This document shows, piece after piece, positions 42,042 through 50,400 of a stretch of DNA of 64,000 nt. How positions within the stretch are numbered: position 1 is the stretch's first letter; the number at the start of each line of letters is the position of its first letter. The notes below the pieces were generated by a model. It ran no database searches and was not told the origin of the DNA. It saw nothing but the letters and a program-made list of their open reading frames with translations. This stretch comes from Clostridia bacterium (GTDB taxonomy: Bacteria; Bacillota; Clostridia; Oscillospirales; CAG-272): the NCBI GenBank assembly GCA_017453305.1, contig JAFTKJ010000020.1, positions 1 through 64,000 on the forward strand. Direction: 5' to 3'. The position numbers and the translations under genes are program-made.

Positions 42042-43907
42042 TTATACGCGCTTTAGGGTGATTGTGCTTGCGCGGTAGCGATCAATGACGCTTAGTGTGA
42101 TACCAACGCGATCAAGCTCAGCGGCGGTATGCGCATTTCCCTCCTTGTCCGCAAAGCTACCTTCCCCTTCAATTGCGGGATACACGGTGATGCAGTATTG
42201 TTGCGGCATTTTTGAGAAGGAGCAGATCTTGATCTGTGAGTACGCACGGTCGTTGAATTGAAGCACGAGCATACTCTCGGTATCGCAGAGAATATGACAC
42301 TCGGAATCCATCCAGAATGCGCGATCCTTTTTATACTCTGCGATAAACTCGGTCAGTGCGTCGAGCGTGCTGTCTGCCACGCGGGTCAGATCGCAGGTGA
42401 TTCCAATCGGGCCGCCCATCATTGCCGCCAGCAGGTAATCGCGGCGGACGCCCTCCAGATTTCGCCATGCCGCCTCGCCGCAGGCAATGATCGGTTCCTC
42501 CATTTCGGAATCGTACATCGATGGATAAATGGGGGCAAAATCGGTCATGTTCTGAATGGCGATCCAGGTTTCCAAAGCGCGTGAGGGCATGTGCAAAATA
42601 TTTGCCTTATACATTTCCACCTGCTTGTAGATGCTGTGGTTGTCGCTTGCCCAAAACGAGCCAAAGCCCTTCAGGCTTGCAATGGTCATGCGTTCGCCGC
42701 CGCTGGCGCAGTTTTCCAAATACACGTTGGGAAATTCCTCGTTCAACCGATCGATAAACTTGCGGTATCCCTTGAAATATTCTATAAACGCGCAACCCTT
42801 GCGGTCGTAGGTCATTTCCGCATTGAAATCGAATTTGATGAACTCGATTTTATACTTGACAATGTTTTTTGCCAAGCGTTCAAATATAAAATCCCGTGCC
42901 TCCGGGTTGCCGAAATCGAGGAAATAAAAGCCGCGCTCGGTGTAATAATATTCCGGATGTTCTTTTGGCGCGTTGGCATTTTTCATCGCGCGCTCCGGCT
43001 CAAACCATAAGCCAAACTTCATGCCGTTTGCGCGAACCAGCTCCGAGAGCTCTTGCATTCTTCCGCCAAGCGCCGAGTCGGGGGATTCTTCCCAATCTCC
43101 CACGCTTTGGCTCCATTTCCCGGGAGCGCCAAACCAGCCTGCGTCAATGACAAAGTACTCAACGCCAAGTCTTTTTGCTTTTTCGATCTGCGCTGTGACC
43201 GCATCGTAACGGAGCACGTCAAACAGTCCCATCCACGTATTGTAAATAATGGGGAGCTCTTTTGCAGGATAAATGGCGTTGAGGTAGCGGTGAAGCTTGT
43301 AGCAATCCAGATCTGTCTTGTTGCGGAACTCGTAGAACAAAACCGTGGGGAGCTCCAGCTCCTCGCCGGGAGCCAGAGGATAATTCCAACCGCGCGAAAG
43401 CGTGCCGAGCTCTACCTCTACGGTTTTATCAACGGCACTTTTGAAGAACTTTTTGACCTTGATCATCCAAAGGCTTTCTGCCACCACGTGAAAGGCTATG
43501 CCGCGCCCGGTTTGCTGACTGTAAAGGGCAACAAAGGGCGACGCACCGCTGTTGTTGCGGACACTTTCTCCCTCGGCACCGATCTCGGTGACAAGCGGTT
43601 GCCATTTTCCATAGCCTTCTCCACACCACTCGTTGTACTGCGTAAAGACCTCGTATTCGCCGCCGTGAAAGGAGAAGCGAGAGAGTGCGGTGCGCAGTTC
43701 GATCGTACGCTCGGAAACATTTTTGATCCTATCTACACGGATTTTTACGCCACTTTCGTGCTCCGTGATCTCGCTTGACCATTCATAACCGTCCCCCATA
43801 TAGAAGTAGCGATTGCCTTCAAAGCGGATCTCGCCCTGCGGCCATGCAAAATCGCCCTGCAGGGATGCCATATATCGAATGTCCTTTAAATTGGGTTGAT
43901 AGTACAT
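42042..43907 (-). CDS. alpha-galactosidase-like, GH36
   Basis: A 621-aa cytoplasmic enzyme of clan GH-D. The motifs are FVIDAGWFG (252-260), FGLWFEPE (298-305), FIKFDFN with the expected nucleophile Asp360, ENCASGGERM (398-407) and FWASDN with the acid/base Asp422. The nucleophile motif is usually KWDMN; FDFN is a mild variant. The length is below the ~720 aa of classical GH36, reflecting a shorter N-terminal beta-supersandwich. Own promoter and terminator. Expected to release alpha-galactose from raffinose-type or host glycans. Confidence 0.87.
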   Translation of the reverse strand: MYYQPNLKDIRYMASLQGDFAWPQGEIRFEGNRYFYMGDGYEWSSEITEHESGVKIRVDRIKNVSERTIELRTALSRFSFHGGEYEVFTQYNEWCGEGYGKWQPLVTEIGAEGESVRNNSGASPFVALYSQQTGRGIAFHVVAESLWMIKVKKFFKSAVDKTVEVELGTLSRGWNYPLAPGEELELPTVLFYEFRNKTDLDCYKLHRYLNAIYPAKELPIIYNTWMGLFDVLRYDAVTAQIEKAKRLGVEYFVIDAGWFGAPGKWSQSVGDWEESPDSALGGRMQELSELVRANGMKFGLWFEPERAMKNANAPKEHPEYYYTERGFYFLDFGNPEARDFIFERLAKNIVKYKIEFIKFDFNAEMTYDRKGCAFIEYFKGYRKFIDRLNEEFPNVYLENCASGGERMTIASLKGFGSFWASDNHSIYKQVEMYKANILHMPSRALETWIAIQNMTDFAPIYPSMYDSEMEEPIIACGEAAWRNLEGVRRDYLLAAMMGGPIGITCDLTRVADSTLDALTEFIAEYKKDRAFWMDSECHILCDTESMLVLQFNDRAYSQIKICSFSKMPQQYCITVYPAIEGEGSFADKEGNAHTAAELDRVGITLSVIDRYRASTITLKRV

Positions 43908-43942
43908 TGAAGAGGTTCCTCCTATCGCTTTGGAATGACTTT

Positions 43943-43971
43943 ATTATAGCATACTTTTTTAGGGCATGCAA
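43943..43971 (-). promoter_or_regulatory. extended -10 promoter of GH36 gene
   Basis: Minus-strand TTGCAT (43966-43971), 17-nt spacer, TGCTATAAT with TATAAT at 43943-43948. Confidence 0.75.
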
Positions 43972-44021
43972 TAGAAAAAGGGTGTTTTTTCAAACTTTTT
44001 TAATGACAAGCGAAGTTGTTA

Positions 44022-44050
44022 TTGCAAAAACGTGTGGCATGTGCTATAAT
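44022..44050 (+). promoter_or_regulatory. extended -10 promoter of GH32 gene
   Basis: TTGCAA (44022-44027), 17-nt spacer, TGCTATAAT with TATAAT at 44045-44050. The leader to the ATG at 44149 is ~90 nt, longer than for the neighbours. Confidence 0.75.
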
Positions 44051-44148
44051 GAGATCAAGTCCCAATCAAAAGAAACTAACGTGCAGAAGCACTTCTTTTT
44101 CGTGTGAACGTCGTACAAAGAAAACTACTTCATTTGAGGAGGTACAAT

Positions 44149-45246
44149 ATGGACTATTCAAAGAAATTAAGATATCATTACAGACCGCAAAAGGGATGGG
44201 TAAACGATCCAAATGGGTTGGTTTATTTTGACGGATATTATCATTTGTTTTATCAGCATGCGCCGGATTTTGAGATCCCGTGGCAGCAGCCGATGCATTG
44301 GGGGCACGCGCGAACAAAGGACTTTTTGTACTGGGAGGAGCTGCCCGTAGCGCTTTATCCTGACCGTGAGTATGACCAAAATGGTTGTTTTTCCGGCACC
44401 GCCGCAGTCAAGGACGGTGTGCTGTATCTCTTCTATGCTTCCATTCACAGTGGAATGGAAAGCCCGCAGACCATCAGCGTGGCATATTCAAAGGACGGTA
44501 TTCACTTTGAAAAATACGAGGGCAACCCTGTGATCGATCATTTTCCAGCCACGGGCAGCAAGGATTTTCGCGATCCCGCCGTGTGCCGCGTGGGGGACAT
44601 GTATTACTGTATCATAGCATCTGCCAATCCCGAGGCGCGCGAGGGGCGCTTGATCTCTTATCGGAGTGACGATCTGTTGCACTGGGAGTACGTTGGCATT
44701 ATGCGCGCATGGAGCGAGTGCCGCGATACGGAATGTCCGTCGCTGGTTCCTGCCGACAATGGACGGTATTTACTGACTACGTCGGTGCGCCCGCATGGAG
44801 CGAGAGATTATTTTCGCGCAATGTACGGAAATTTTACGGATGGAAAATTTGAAATTCTGAACGAAGCGGAGATCGACAAAGGACCCGACCAGTACGCAGG
44901 TCAGGTATTCCACGATCCAAAGGGACGGAATTTGCTGATCTCCTGGGCACCCGGATGGAAATACAAGGGTTATTATGAACGCGATATCGGGTGCTTCTCT
45001 GTGCCGCGTGAGTTCAAGTGCGAGGGAGGAAAAATCACCGCTTATCCCATCAAGGAGCTGCAGTATCTTCTCAAGGACGAGGATCCTTGTCTTGAGCGTA
45101 CCGAAAACGGCTTCAGGGTAGAGAGAACCAACCGCGAGCCCCTTGTGTACGAGGGCGAGATCAGAGATTTGAAGATCCTGCGCGACGAGTATATCGCGGA
45201 GATCTTTGTCAACGGCGGCGAAGAGGTTTATACGGTTTTGCTTTGA
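44149..45246 (+). CDS. GH32 beta-fructosidase-like, short form
   Basis: A 365-aa cytoplasmic GH32 propeller enzyme. WVNDPNG (17-23) carries the nucleophile Asp20, FRDP (140-143) the transition-state stabiliser, and ECPS (195-198) the acid/base Glu195. Most GH32 proteins are 450-500 aa with a C-terminal beta-sandwich; here only ~60 residues follow the propeller, so the sandwich is almost wholly missing. The ATG at 44149 follows GAGGAGG. Monocistronic. It probably hydrolyses sucrose, sucrose-6-P or a fructo-oligosaccharide. Confidence 0.85.
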   Translation: MDYSKKLRYHYRPQKGWVNDPNGLVYFDGYYHLFYQHAPDFEIPWQQPMHWGHARTKDFLYWEELPVALYPDREYDQNGCFSGTAAVKDGVLYLFYASIHSGMESPQTISVAYSKDGIHFEKYEGNPVIDHFPATGSKDFRDPAVCRVGDMYYCIIASANPEAREGRLISYRSDDLLHWEYVGIMRAWSECRDTECPSLVPADNGRYLLTTSVRPHGARDYFRAMYGNFTDGKFEILNEAEIDKGPDQYAGQVFHDPKGRNLLISWAPGWKYKGYYERDIGCFSVPREFKCEGGKITAYPIKELQYLLKDEDPCLERTENGFRVERTNREPLVYEGEIRDLKILRDEYIAEIFVNGGEEVYTVLL

Positions 45247-45278
45247 GATTGGCTTGGATTTTTGAAATCAGATCTATA

Positions 45279-45318
45279 AAAATCGGACACAACGTCGTTG
45301 TGCCCGATTTTTTTTGAA
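45279..45318. terminator. GGACAC-type terminator, convergent genes
   Basis: ATCGGACACAACG/CGTTGTGCCCGAT hairpin with long T-run on the plus side. One A-C mismatch in the plus-strand RNA becomes a G-U pair in the minus-strand RNA. Confidence 0.85.
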
Positions 45319-45354
45319 TTGTTTTTTTACCTGGTCGTGCAATTGACGGTGCAG

Positions 45355-46164
45355 TCAACGGGGGGACTCCTTTCGGTATTTTGAAGGAGGGATTCCCTCT
45401 TTCTTCTTAAACATTTTGATGAATTGTGAGGGGGTATTGTAGCCGCATTGATAAGAGATATCAATCAAGGGAAGATCCGTTTCGCGAAGCTGCTTTTTTG
45501 CGTATTCGATACGGACGTCGGTAAGCCATGACGTAAAGCTTTTTCCCATTTCCTTGTGAAACGTAGAGGAGAAATAGGCGGGGCTGAATCCGCAAAGTCG
45601 CGAGAGCGTTTCCATTTTGTGGCATTTTGATATGTCGGAAAGAATCAGCGTGATTGCCTTGGCGATTGGCGGACTGATATAGGGGTTTTGAGCGGTGAGA
45701 GGGGTACTATACTCCAATATATCGCACAAAGCGGCGTTCAATGTGTGAAAAAGTTTCTTTTTTCGGTTTTTGGTGTTTCCTTCATAATCTTGATGAAGCT
45801 CCTCCATGGCGCGAACTGTTCTTTCGGTGGGAGAATACCATACGCGCGCCGAATGGGCAAGTCTTGCACGCAGCTCCGCATCGATGAAGCTTTCCGAAAA
45901 AGAAATGATCACGGAGCTTGCAACAGAGGTGTTTTGCGTTTCGATCTTGTGATAATCTGTTGGTGTCAGCAAAAAAATACAGCTGTCGGTCATCGGATAG
46001 GCGGAGCCGTTGATGATGCATCTTCCGAGACAATTTTGATATAAGATAATTTCAAAATATTCGTGACGGTGTGCGAAATAGCTTGTATCCCCGCTCTTTT
46101 TTCGCACGTGAACGCTCCCTTCCTCTAAAAGAGTGCGGTCAAATTGATAGATACCGGTGCTCAA
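45355..46164 (-). CDS. AraC-family transcriptional regulator
   Basis: A 269-aa regulator. N-terminal cupin (HRHEYFEIILYQN about 32-44) and C-terminal double HTH ending CGYNTPSQFIKMFKKKEGIPPSKYR. The start is TTG (46162-46164) with AAAGGA 6 nt upstream. It is divergent from the GH42/manA/esterase operon and probably controls it. Confidence 0.87.
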   Translation of the reverse strand: MSTGIYQFDRTLLEEGSVHVRKKSGDTSYFAHRHEYFEIILYQNCLGRCIINGSAYPMTDSCIFLLTPTDYHKIETQNTSVASSVIISFSESFIDAELRARLAHSARVWYSPTERTVRAMEELHQDYEGNTKNRKKKLFHTLNAALCDILEYSTPLTAQNPYISPPIAKAITLILSDISKCHKMETLSRLCGFSPAYFSSTFHKEMGKSFTSWLTDVRIEYAKKQLRETDLPLIDISYQCGYNTPSQFIKMFKKKEGIPPSKYRKESPR

Positions 46165-46194
46165 AATGTATCCTTTCTTTTTGTTTTTTTCTAT

Positions 46195-46223
46195 ATTATA
46201 GCATATAATCGTAAAAAAAGCAA
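46195..46223 (-). promoter_or_regulatory. promoter of AraC regulator
   Basis: Minus-strand TTGCTT (46218-46223), 17-nt spacer, TGCTATAAT with TATAAT at 46195-46200. Confidence 0.7.
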
Positions 46224-46301
46224 ATTATATGCAAAAAAAAGAGAAGACTTTTCCGAAAAAATATAGTAAAATACAAGTAGTACAATTAAGAGGAGGAAGT
46301 T

Positions 46302-48284
46302 GTGAAAGAACGGTTTGATTTCGGCGCGGTTTTAAAGCTGACGCGCTATGACACGATGGAAAGCATTGAGGATTGCTTTCAAAAGATGCGGGCATGCGGG
46401 ATGAACACGGTCGTTGTCTGGCCTGCGGCGTTTTATTGGGAGGAGAAAAAGGAGGGGTACCCCTTCAATACGGGCAAGCAGCTGTTAAAACTTGCCGAAA
46501 AATATGATCTTGGGATCATTATGGAGCTGGCAGGTCAACTTTCCGCGTTTGAATATATCCCCGATTGGGCGATGAAGGAGGAATATCATCCCATCAAGGA
46601 AAGTGGGGAACGTGAATACGGGCAGGGAAGCTTTGGCTTTTTGAATTATTTTCACCCCGAGGTGGAGGAGCTGATCTGCGCGCATTACCGCGCGGCGGCG
46701 CTGGCTTATAAGGATTTTCCCGCCTTGGTCGGCTACGATATTTTCAACGAAACGATGTTCCGCTCTTTCGATGAATATACGCTTCGCGCGTTCCGCGACT
46801 GGCTCCGCGAAAAGTATCAGACCATCGAGCGCCTGAACGAGGTATGGGAGCGTACCTATTCGGATTGGGATCAGATCTGCTTTGAAAAATGGAAATGGAT
46901 GAGCATTGTTCCACAAGCGGATTATGCGATGTTCCGAAAGGCATCGGTCGGGATTTTTTTGAAAACGTGGAAAACGGCAATCGAGGAGGTCGATCGCTCA
47001 CATTTGATAATTGCTGACAACATTCACTCGACGGTTTCTCCGAGCTGCAATTATGGGCGACCGCAGGATGATTTTGATTTGAAGCGGACGGTTGGGAACA
47101 TCGGAATGTCCTTTTACCCTAAGGGAATGGGCGGAACACTTCCCGTTGCACGGCGTTGGGAGATATTCGATGGCTTTTTTGCGGCGTCCGGTCGGGATGG
47201 CTTTTTGATATCCGAAATGCAGACGCATATTCAATCGCTCTTTAATTATAACACGTGTGTCCGTCCTTATGAATTGAAGCAGTGGTGCTATGAGGCATAT
47301 GCGGGCGGAGCCAACGGCTTGATCTATTGGATGTGGCGTCCGTTTGATGCAGGACTTCAACTGCTCGGACGGGGACTTGTGGATTATCAAGGTAATCCGA
47401 CAGAGCGCTACGATACGGCAAGAAACATTGGACAAGCGCTGTGCTCCCTCGGTGTTATGAAGCCGCGCCCGGGGCGCGTTGGCGTTTTGTACGATCCCCT
47501 GAACGACGATTATTCCAGGGCGATTGTTGACGAATACGCTTATGCCGTTGACAACAATCTGTATTTGCTCTCCTTGTTTGGTGCATATAAGGCAATGTTT
47601 GATGCGAACGTGGCGTGTGATATGGTCACGTGGGAGGAACTTGAAAAATATAAGGCGGTGATTCTTTCCAATCAGATCGTGATGGATAAATCTCGCGCGG
47701 AGAAACTTTGTGCCTACGTAGAAAACGGCGGCACGGTAATCATTGACGGCAGATTCGGTATCATCGGAGATACGGCAAGCACCTTGCCTCAGCTCCCGGG
47801 CGGGGAGGCAAACCAGCTTTGCGGCACTGCGTATCTGGATGCGGACTACGAGGGGCTTTCCTTTACGTACAAGGATGAGGCAATCGGCGGCTACTTTGGA
47901 CGTGAATTGATGCAGGTGACCGACGGAGAGGTGTTATCAGAGTTTGCGGACGGTTTTCCTGCGGTGGTCAGAAAGAAACACGGCAAGGGCACGGTGCTCT
48001 CTTTCCACACGCACGTTTGGTATGGCTATGGCAAGGGCGAGGCACCTTCTCACGGAAAAATCGCAAAGCTTTTAGCAGACGAATTTTCGCTGCGCACGTT
48101 TTGTGTAGAAGGGAACGTAAAGGTGCGCGTGTGTGAAAACGAAGATGCGTGTGTACTGTTTTTATTCAACTACAGTGATGAGGAACAGGCTGCCAAAATC
48201 ACATTGGATGGAACTGCGCTTGAGGTATCGGTCGCCGCAAACGACTGCGTGATTTTACGTATGGATGGGAGTGTAGTAATATGA
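46302..48284 (+). CDS. beta-galactosidase-like, GH42
   Basis: A 660-aa cytoplasmic protein. TIM barrel with VVVWPAAFYWEEKKEG, acid/base Glu150 in YDIFNET and nucleophile Glu305 in FLISEMQ. These are followed by a trimerisation-type (class I GATase-like) domain at ~395-590 and a small C-terminal beta-domain. The start is GTG at 46302 with AGGAGG upstream. First gene of an operon with manA (4-base ATGA overlap) and an SGNH esterase. It may cleave beta-galactosides or beta-mannosides, given the linked ManA. Confidence 0.8.
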   Translation: MKERFDFGAVLKLTRYDTMESIEDCFQKMRACGMNTVVVWPAAFYWEEKKEGYPFNTGKQLLKLAEKYDLGIIMELAGQLSAFEYIPDWAMKEEYHPIKESGEREYGQGSFGFLNYFHPEVEELICAHYRAAALAYKDFPALVGYDIFNETMFRSFDEYTLRAFRDWLREKYQTIERLNEVWERTYSDWDQICFEKWKWMSIVPQADYAMFRKASVGIFLKTWKTAIEEVDRSHLIIADNIHSTVSPSCNYGRPQDDFDLKRTVGNIGMSFYPKGMGGTLPVARRWEIFDGFFAASGRDGFLISEMQTHIQSLFNYNTCVRPYELKQWCYEAYAGGANGLIYWMWRPFDAGLQLLGRGLVDYQGNPTERYDTARNIGQALCSLGVMKPRPGRVGVLYDPLNDDYSRAIVDEYAYAVDNNLYLLSLFGAYKAMFDANVACDMVTWEELEKYKAVILSNQIVMDKSRAEKLCAYVENGGTVIIDGRFGIIGDTASTLPQLPGGEANQLCGTAYLDADYEGLSFTYKDEAIGGYFGRELMQVTDGEVLSEFADGFPAVVRKKHGKGTVLSFHTHVWYGYGKGEAPSHGKIAKLLADEFSLRTFCVEGNVKVRVCENEDACVLFLFNYSDEEQAAKITLDGTALEVSVAANDCVILRMDGSVVI

Positions 48285-49297
48285 GCGGAAAGGTATTCAA
48301 GCAATTGCCGACACTTGCGCGGCGAACCTACCGCGGTGGTAAGCTGCTCGGCGATTTTGTGAAGTTGGAAAGTGCCGCCGATACCAACTGTCCCGAGGAT
48401 TGGATTTCTTCCTTTGTGGAAGCAAAAAACAAAGACTATATTCCCAACGAAGGAATTACGCGTGTTTTGACCGATCAGGGGGAGTGCTTGATCACGGAGG
48501 CGGTAGAAGTATCGGATTTTGGAGAGGGCAGACAAAACAGCGGCGTGCTGATCAAGCTACTTGACGCAGGCGAACGGCTTGGCATTCAGGTGCATCCCAC
48601 AAAGGAATATGCGATGGAGCATTTTGGCACGCCTTATGGGAAGACAGAATGCTGGTATATTCTGAATACGCGAAGCGAGGATGCTTGTGTTTATTTAGGC
48701 TTTCGGGAGCACGTGACGAAGGAATATTTCAAAATGCTGTTTGAAAAGCAGGATATTCAGGGAATGCTGGATGCGATGCACTGCTTTCGGGTTCAGGCGG
48801 GGGACGTGATTCTTGTCACCGCAGGAACGCCGCACGCCATCGGTGCGGGCTGCTTTCTTTTAGAAATTCAGGAGCCGACCGATTATACGATGCGAGCGGA
48901 AAAGGTAACGGTGGCAGGCGAGGTGCTGACTCCGCAACAGATCCACTACGGCGTGGGGGAGACGGCGATGCTCGATTGCTTTTCTTATGCCGGAGGCACT
49001 GAGGAGGAAATTCGAGAACGGCATTTTCTTAGGCCTTGCCAAGTAGAAAAGGGGATATTTGATCTGGTACGATATAATGACACGGAGTGCTTTGCGCTCA
49101 AACGAATCGAAGGTGGGGTGTATGAAGCGAAAGAGGAGTGTTTTGTCACAGTAGTTGTGCTGGAGGACAGCGGAACGCTTTCCTACGATGGCCTTTCTGT
49201 TCCATTGGCGCGCGGGGAAAAGTATTTTATCGGTGCAGGTACAGCCTTTACTCTGTCTTGCGCAACGGCGGTGTTATGCTATCCGCCGAGGCTTTGA
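48281..49297 (+). CDS. manA: mannose-6-phosphate isomerase
   Basis: A 338-aa cupin-type phosphomannose isomerase converting mannose-6-P to fructose-6-P. Zinc ligands are visible as IQVHP (about 101-105), KTECW (Glu about 120) and TPHAIG (His about 187). The length fits the shorter Firmicutes (YvyI/PmI) type. It overlaps the stop of the GH42 gene by four bases (ATGA), so translation is coupled. The linkage suggests the upstream enzyme or the operon handles a mannose-containing glycan. Confidence 0.85.
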   Translation: MSGKVFKQLPTLARRTYRGGKLLGDFVKLESAADTNCPEDWISSFVEAKNKDYIPNEGITRVLTDQGECLITEAVEVSDFGEGRQNSGVLIKLLDAGERLGIQVHPTKEYAMEHFGTPYGKTECWYILNTRSEDACVYLGFREHVTKEYFKMLFEKQDIQGMLDAMHCFRVQAGDVILVTAGTPHAIGAGCFLLEIQEPTDYTMRAEKVTVAGEVLTPQQIHYGVGETAMLDCFSYAGGTEEEIRERHFLRPCQVEKGIFDLVRYNDTECFALKRIEGGVYEAKEECFVTVVVLEDSGTLSYDGLSVPLARGEKYFIGAGTAFTLSCATAVLCYPPRL

Positions 49298-49327
49298 TTA
49301 TTTTAACGTTTTTAAGGAGGTTAGATT

Positions 49328-50317
49328 ATGATTCTTTCGATTTCTCAATTACAAGCCGCAACACACGGAGCTGTTCGTTTGGAGCAAACTGAGAGCGGGA
49401 TACGCTTTTGGCGTATGACGGAGGAGCAGAGACAGTATTACCTTGATCGAGGCGATGAAATGCATATTCGCAATTCCCATCATAGCGCGGGGGTTCGATT
49501 GGCGTTTTGGACAAACAGTCGCTCGCTGACGCTTTCTGCCGAGCTTTGGCCGGATCTCAGCGGTGTTGGCAGTGGCTTTGACGTTTGTGAGGACGGCGTT
49601 CTGATTGCTCACCTTGGAGGAGAAGATAAGGAGATCAAAGGGCTTGGTGTTGAGCTTTCTGAGGGGGAGCATCTTGTGGAGATCTATTTTCCCTGGAGCA
49701 AAGGCGTCACTCTGCAGGAGCTTTGCTTGGATGACGGTGCTACGTTTGTTCCGCATCACCGCAAGTATCGCCTTCTTTCATTTGGCGATTCCATTACGCA
49801 CGGTGCATTAGCTACACATCCCTCCCTTACTTATACGGAGCGCTTGGCGACTCTTTTGGATGCCGACCTTGATAACCGCGGTATCGGCGGAGATCATTTT
49901 TCCGCAGGTCTTGCGGAGCTGGAACCGGTGGAAAATCCCGATATTGTCACTGTGGCATACGGAACGAACGATTGGAGTCATTGGGGGGCATGCTTTGACG
50001 AGGAATGCCCGCGCATGATCAAAAATCTTGCAACCCGTTATCCCGATGCGGAGATCTTTGTGATCTCTCCGATATGGCGCGGGGATTGGGATCGCAAGGG
50101 AAGCATGGAGCGCCGTCTTCCCGAGCTTTATCAAACGATCTGCGAATATGCAAGCCCCTATCCAAACGTCAAGGTGATCAATGCATGGAACTTTGTCCCA
50201 CACCTGCCTGACTTTTTTGGAGACGGTCACCTCCATCCCAATGACCTCGGCTTTGGACTTTATGCGGAATGCCTCTATCGGGAAATCGTAAAGCATTCAA
50301 AGCTTTTCCGCTCGTAA
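49328..50317 (+). CDS. SGNH/GDSL esterase
   Basis: A 329-aa esterase with an N-terminal beta-sandwich (~1-150) and a C-terminal SGNH hydrolase domain: SFGDSITHG (catalytic Ser), the Gly block IGGDHFSAG, GTNDW (Asn) and GDGHLHPND (catalytic Asp/His). It is a two-domain layout typical of carbohydrate esterases (CE2/CE20-like). Third gene of the GH42-manA operon; AAGGAGG upstream. No signal peptide, so it would de-acetylate imported oligosaccharides. Confidence 0.85.
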   Translation: MILSISQLQAATHGAVRLEQTESGIRFWRMTEEQRQYYLDRGDEMHIRNSHHSAGVRLAFWTNSRSLTLSAELWPDLSGVGSGFDVCEDGVLIAHLGGEDKEIKGLGVELSEGEHLVEIYFPWSKGVTLQELCLDDGATFVPHHRKYRLLSFGDSITHGALATHPSLTYTERLATLLDADLDNRGIGGDHFSAGLAELEPVENPDIVTVAYGTNDWSHWGACFDEECPRMIKNLATRYPDAEIFVISPIWRGDWDRKGSMERRLPELYQTICEYASPYPNVKVINAWNFVPHLPDFFGDGHLHPNDLGFGLYAECLYREIVKHSKLFRS

Positions 50318-50344
50318 TTTCCCATTGAATTGAATACAAAAGAA

Positions 50345-50391
50345 CGGACACGCCAAATGAGAGATGCTCCCAAATGGCGTGCCCGATTTTT
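50345..50391. terminator. GGACAC-type terminator, convergent genes
   Basis: CGGACACGCCA (50345-50355) pairs with TGGCGTGCCCG (50375-50385), T-run after. Same A-C mismatch as the 45279 copy. Confidence 0.8.
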
Positions 50392-50400
50392 ATAATTGCG

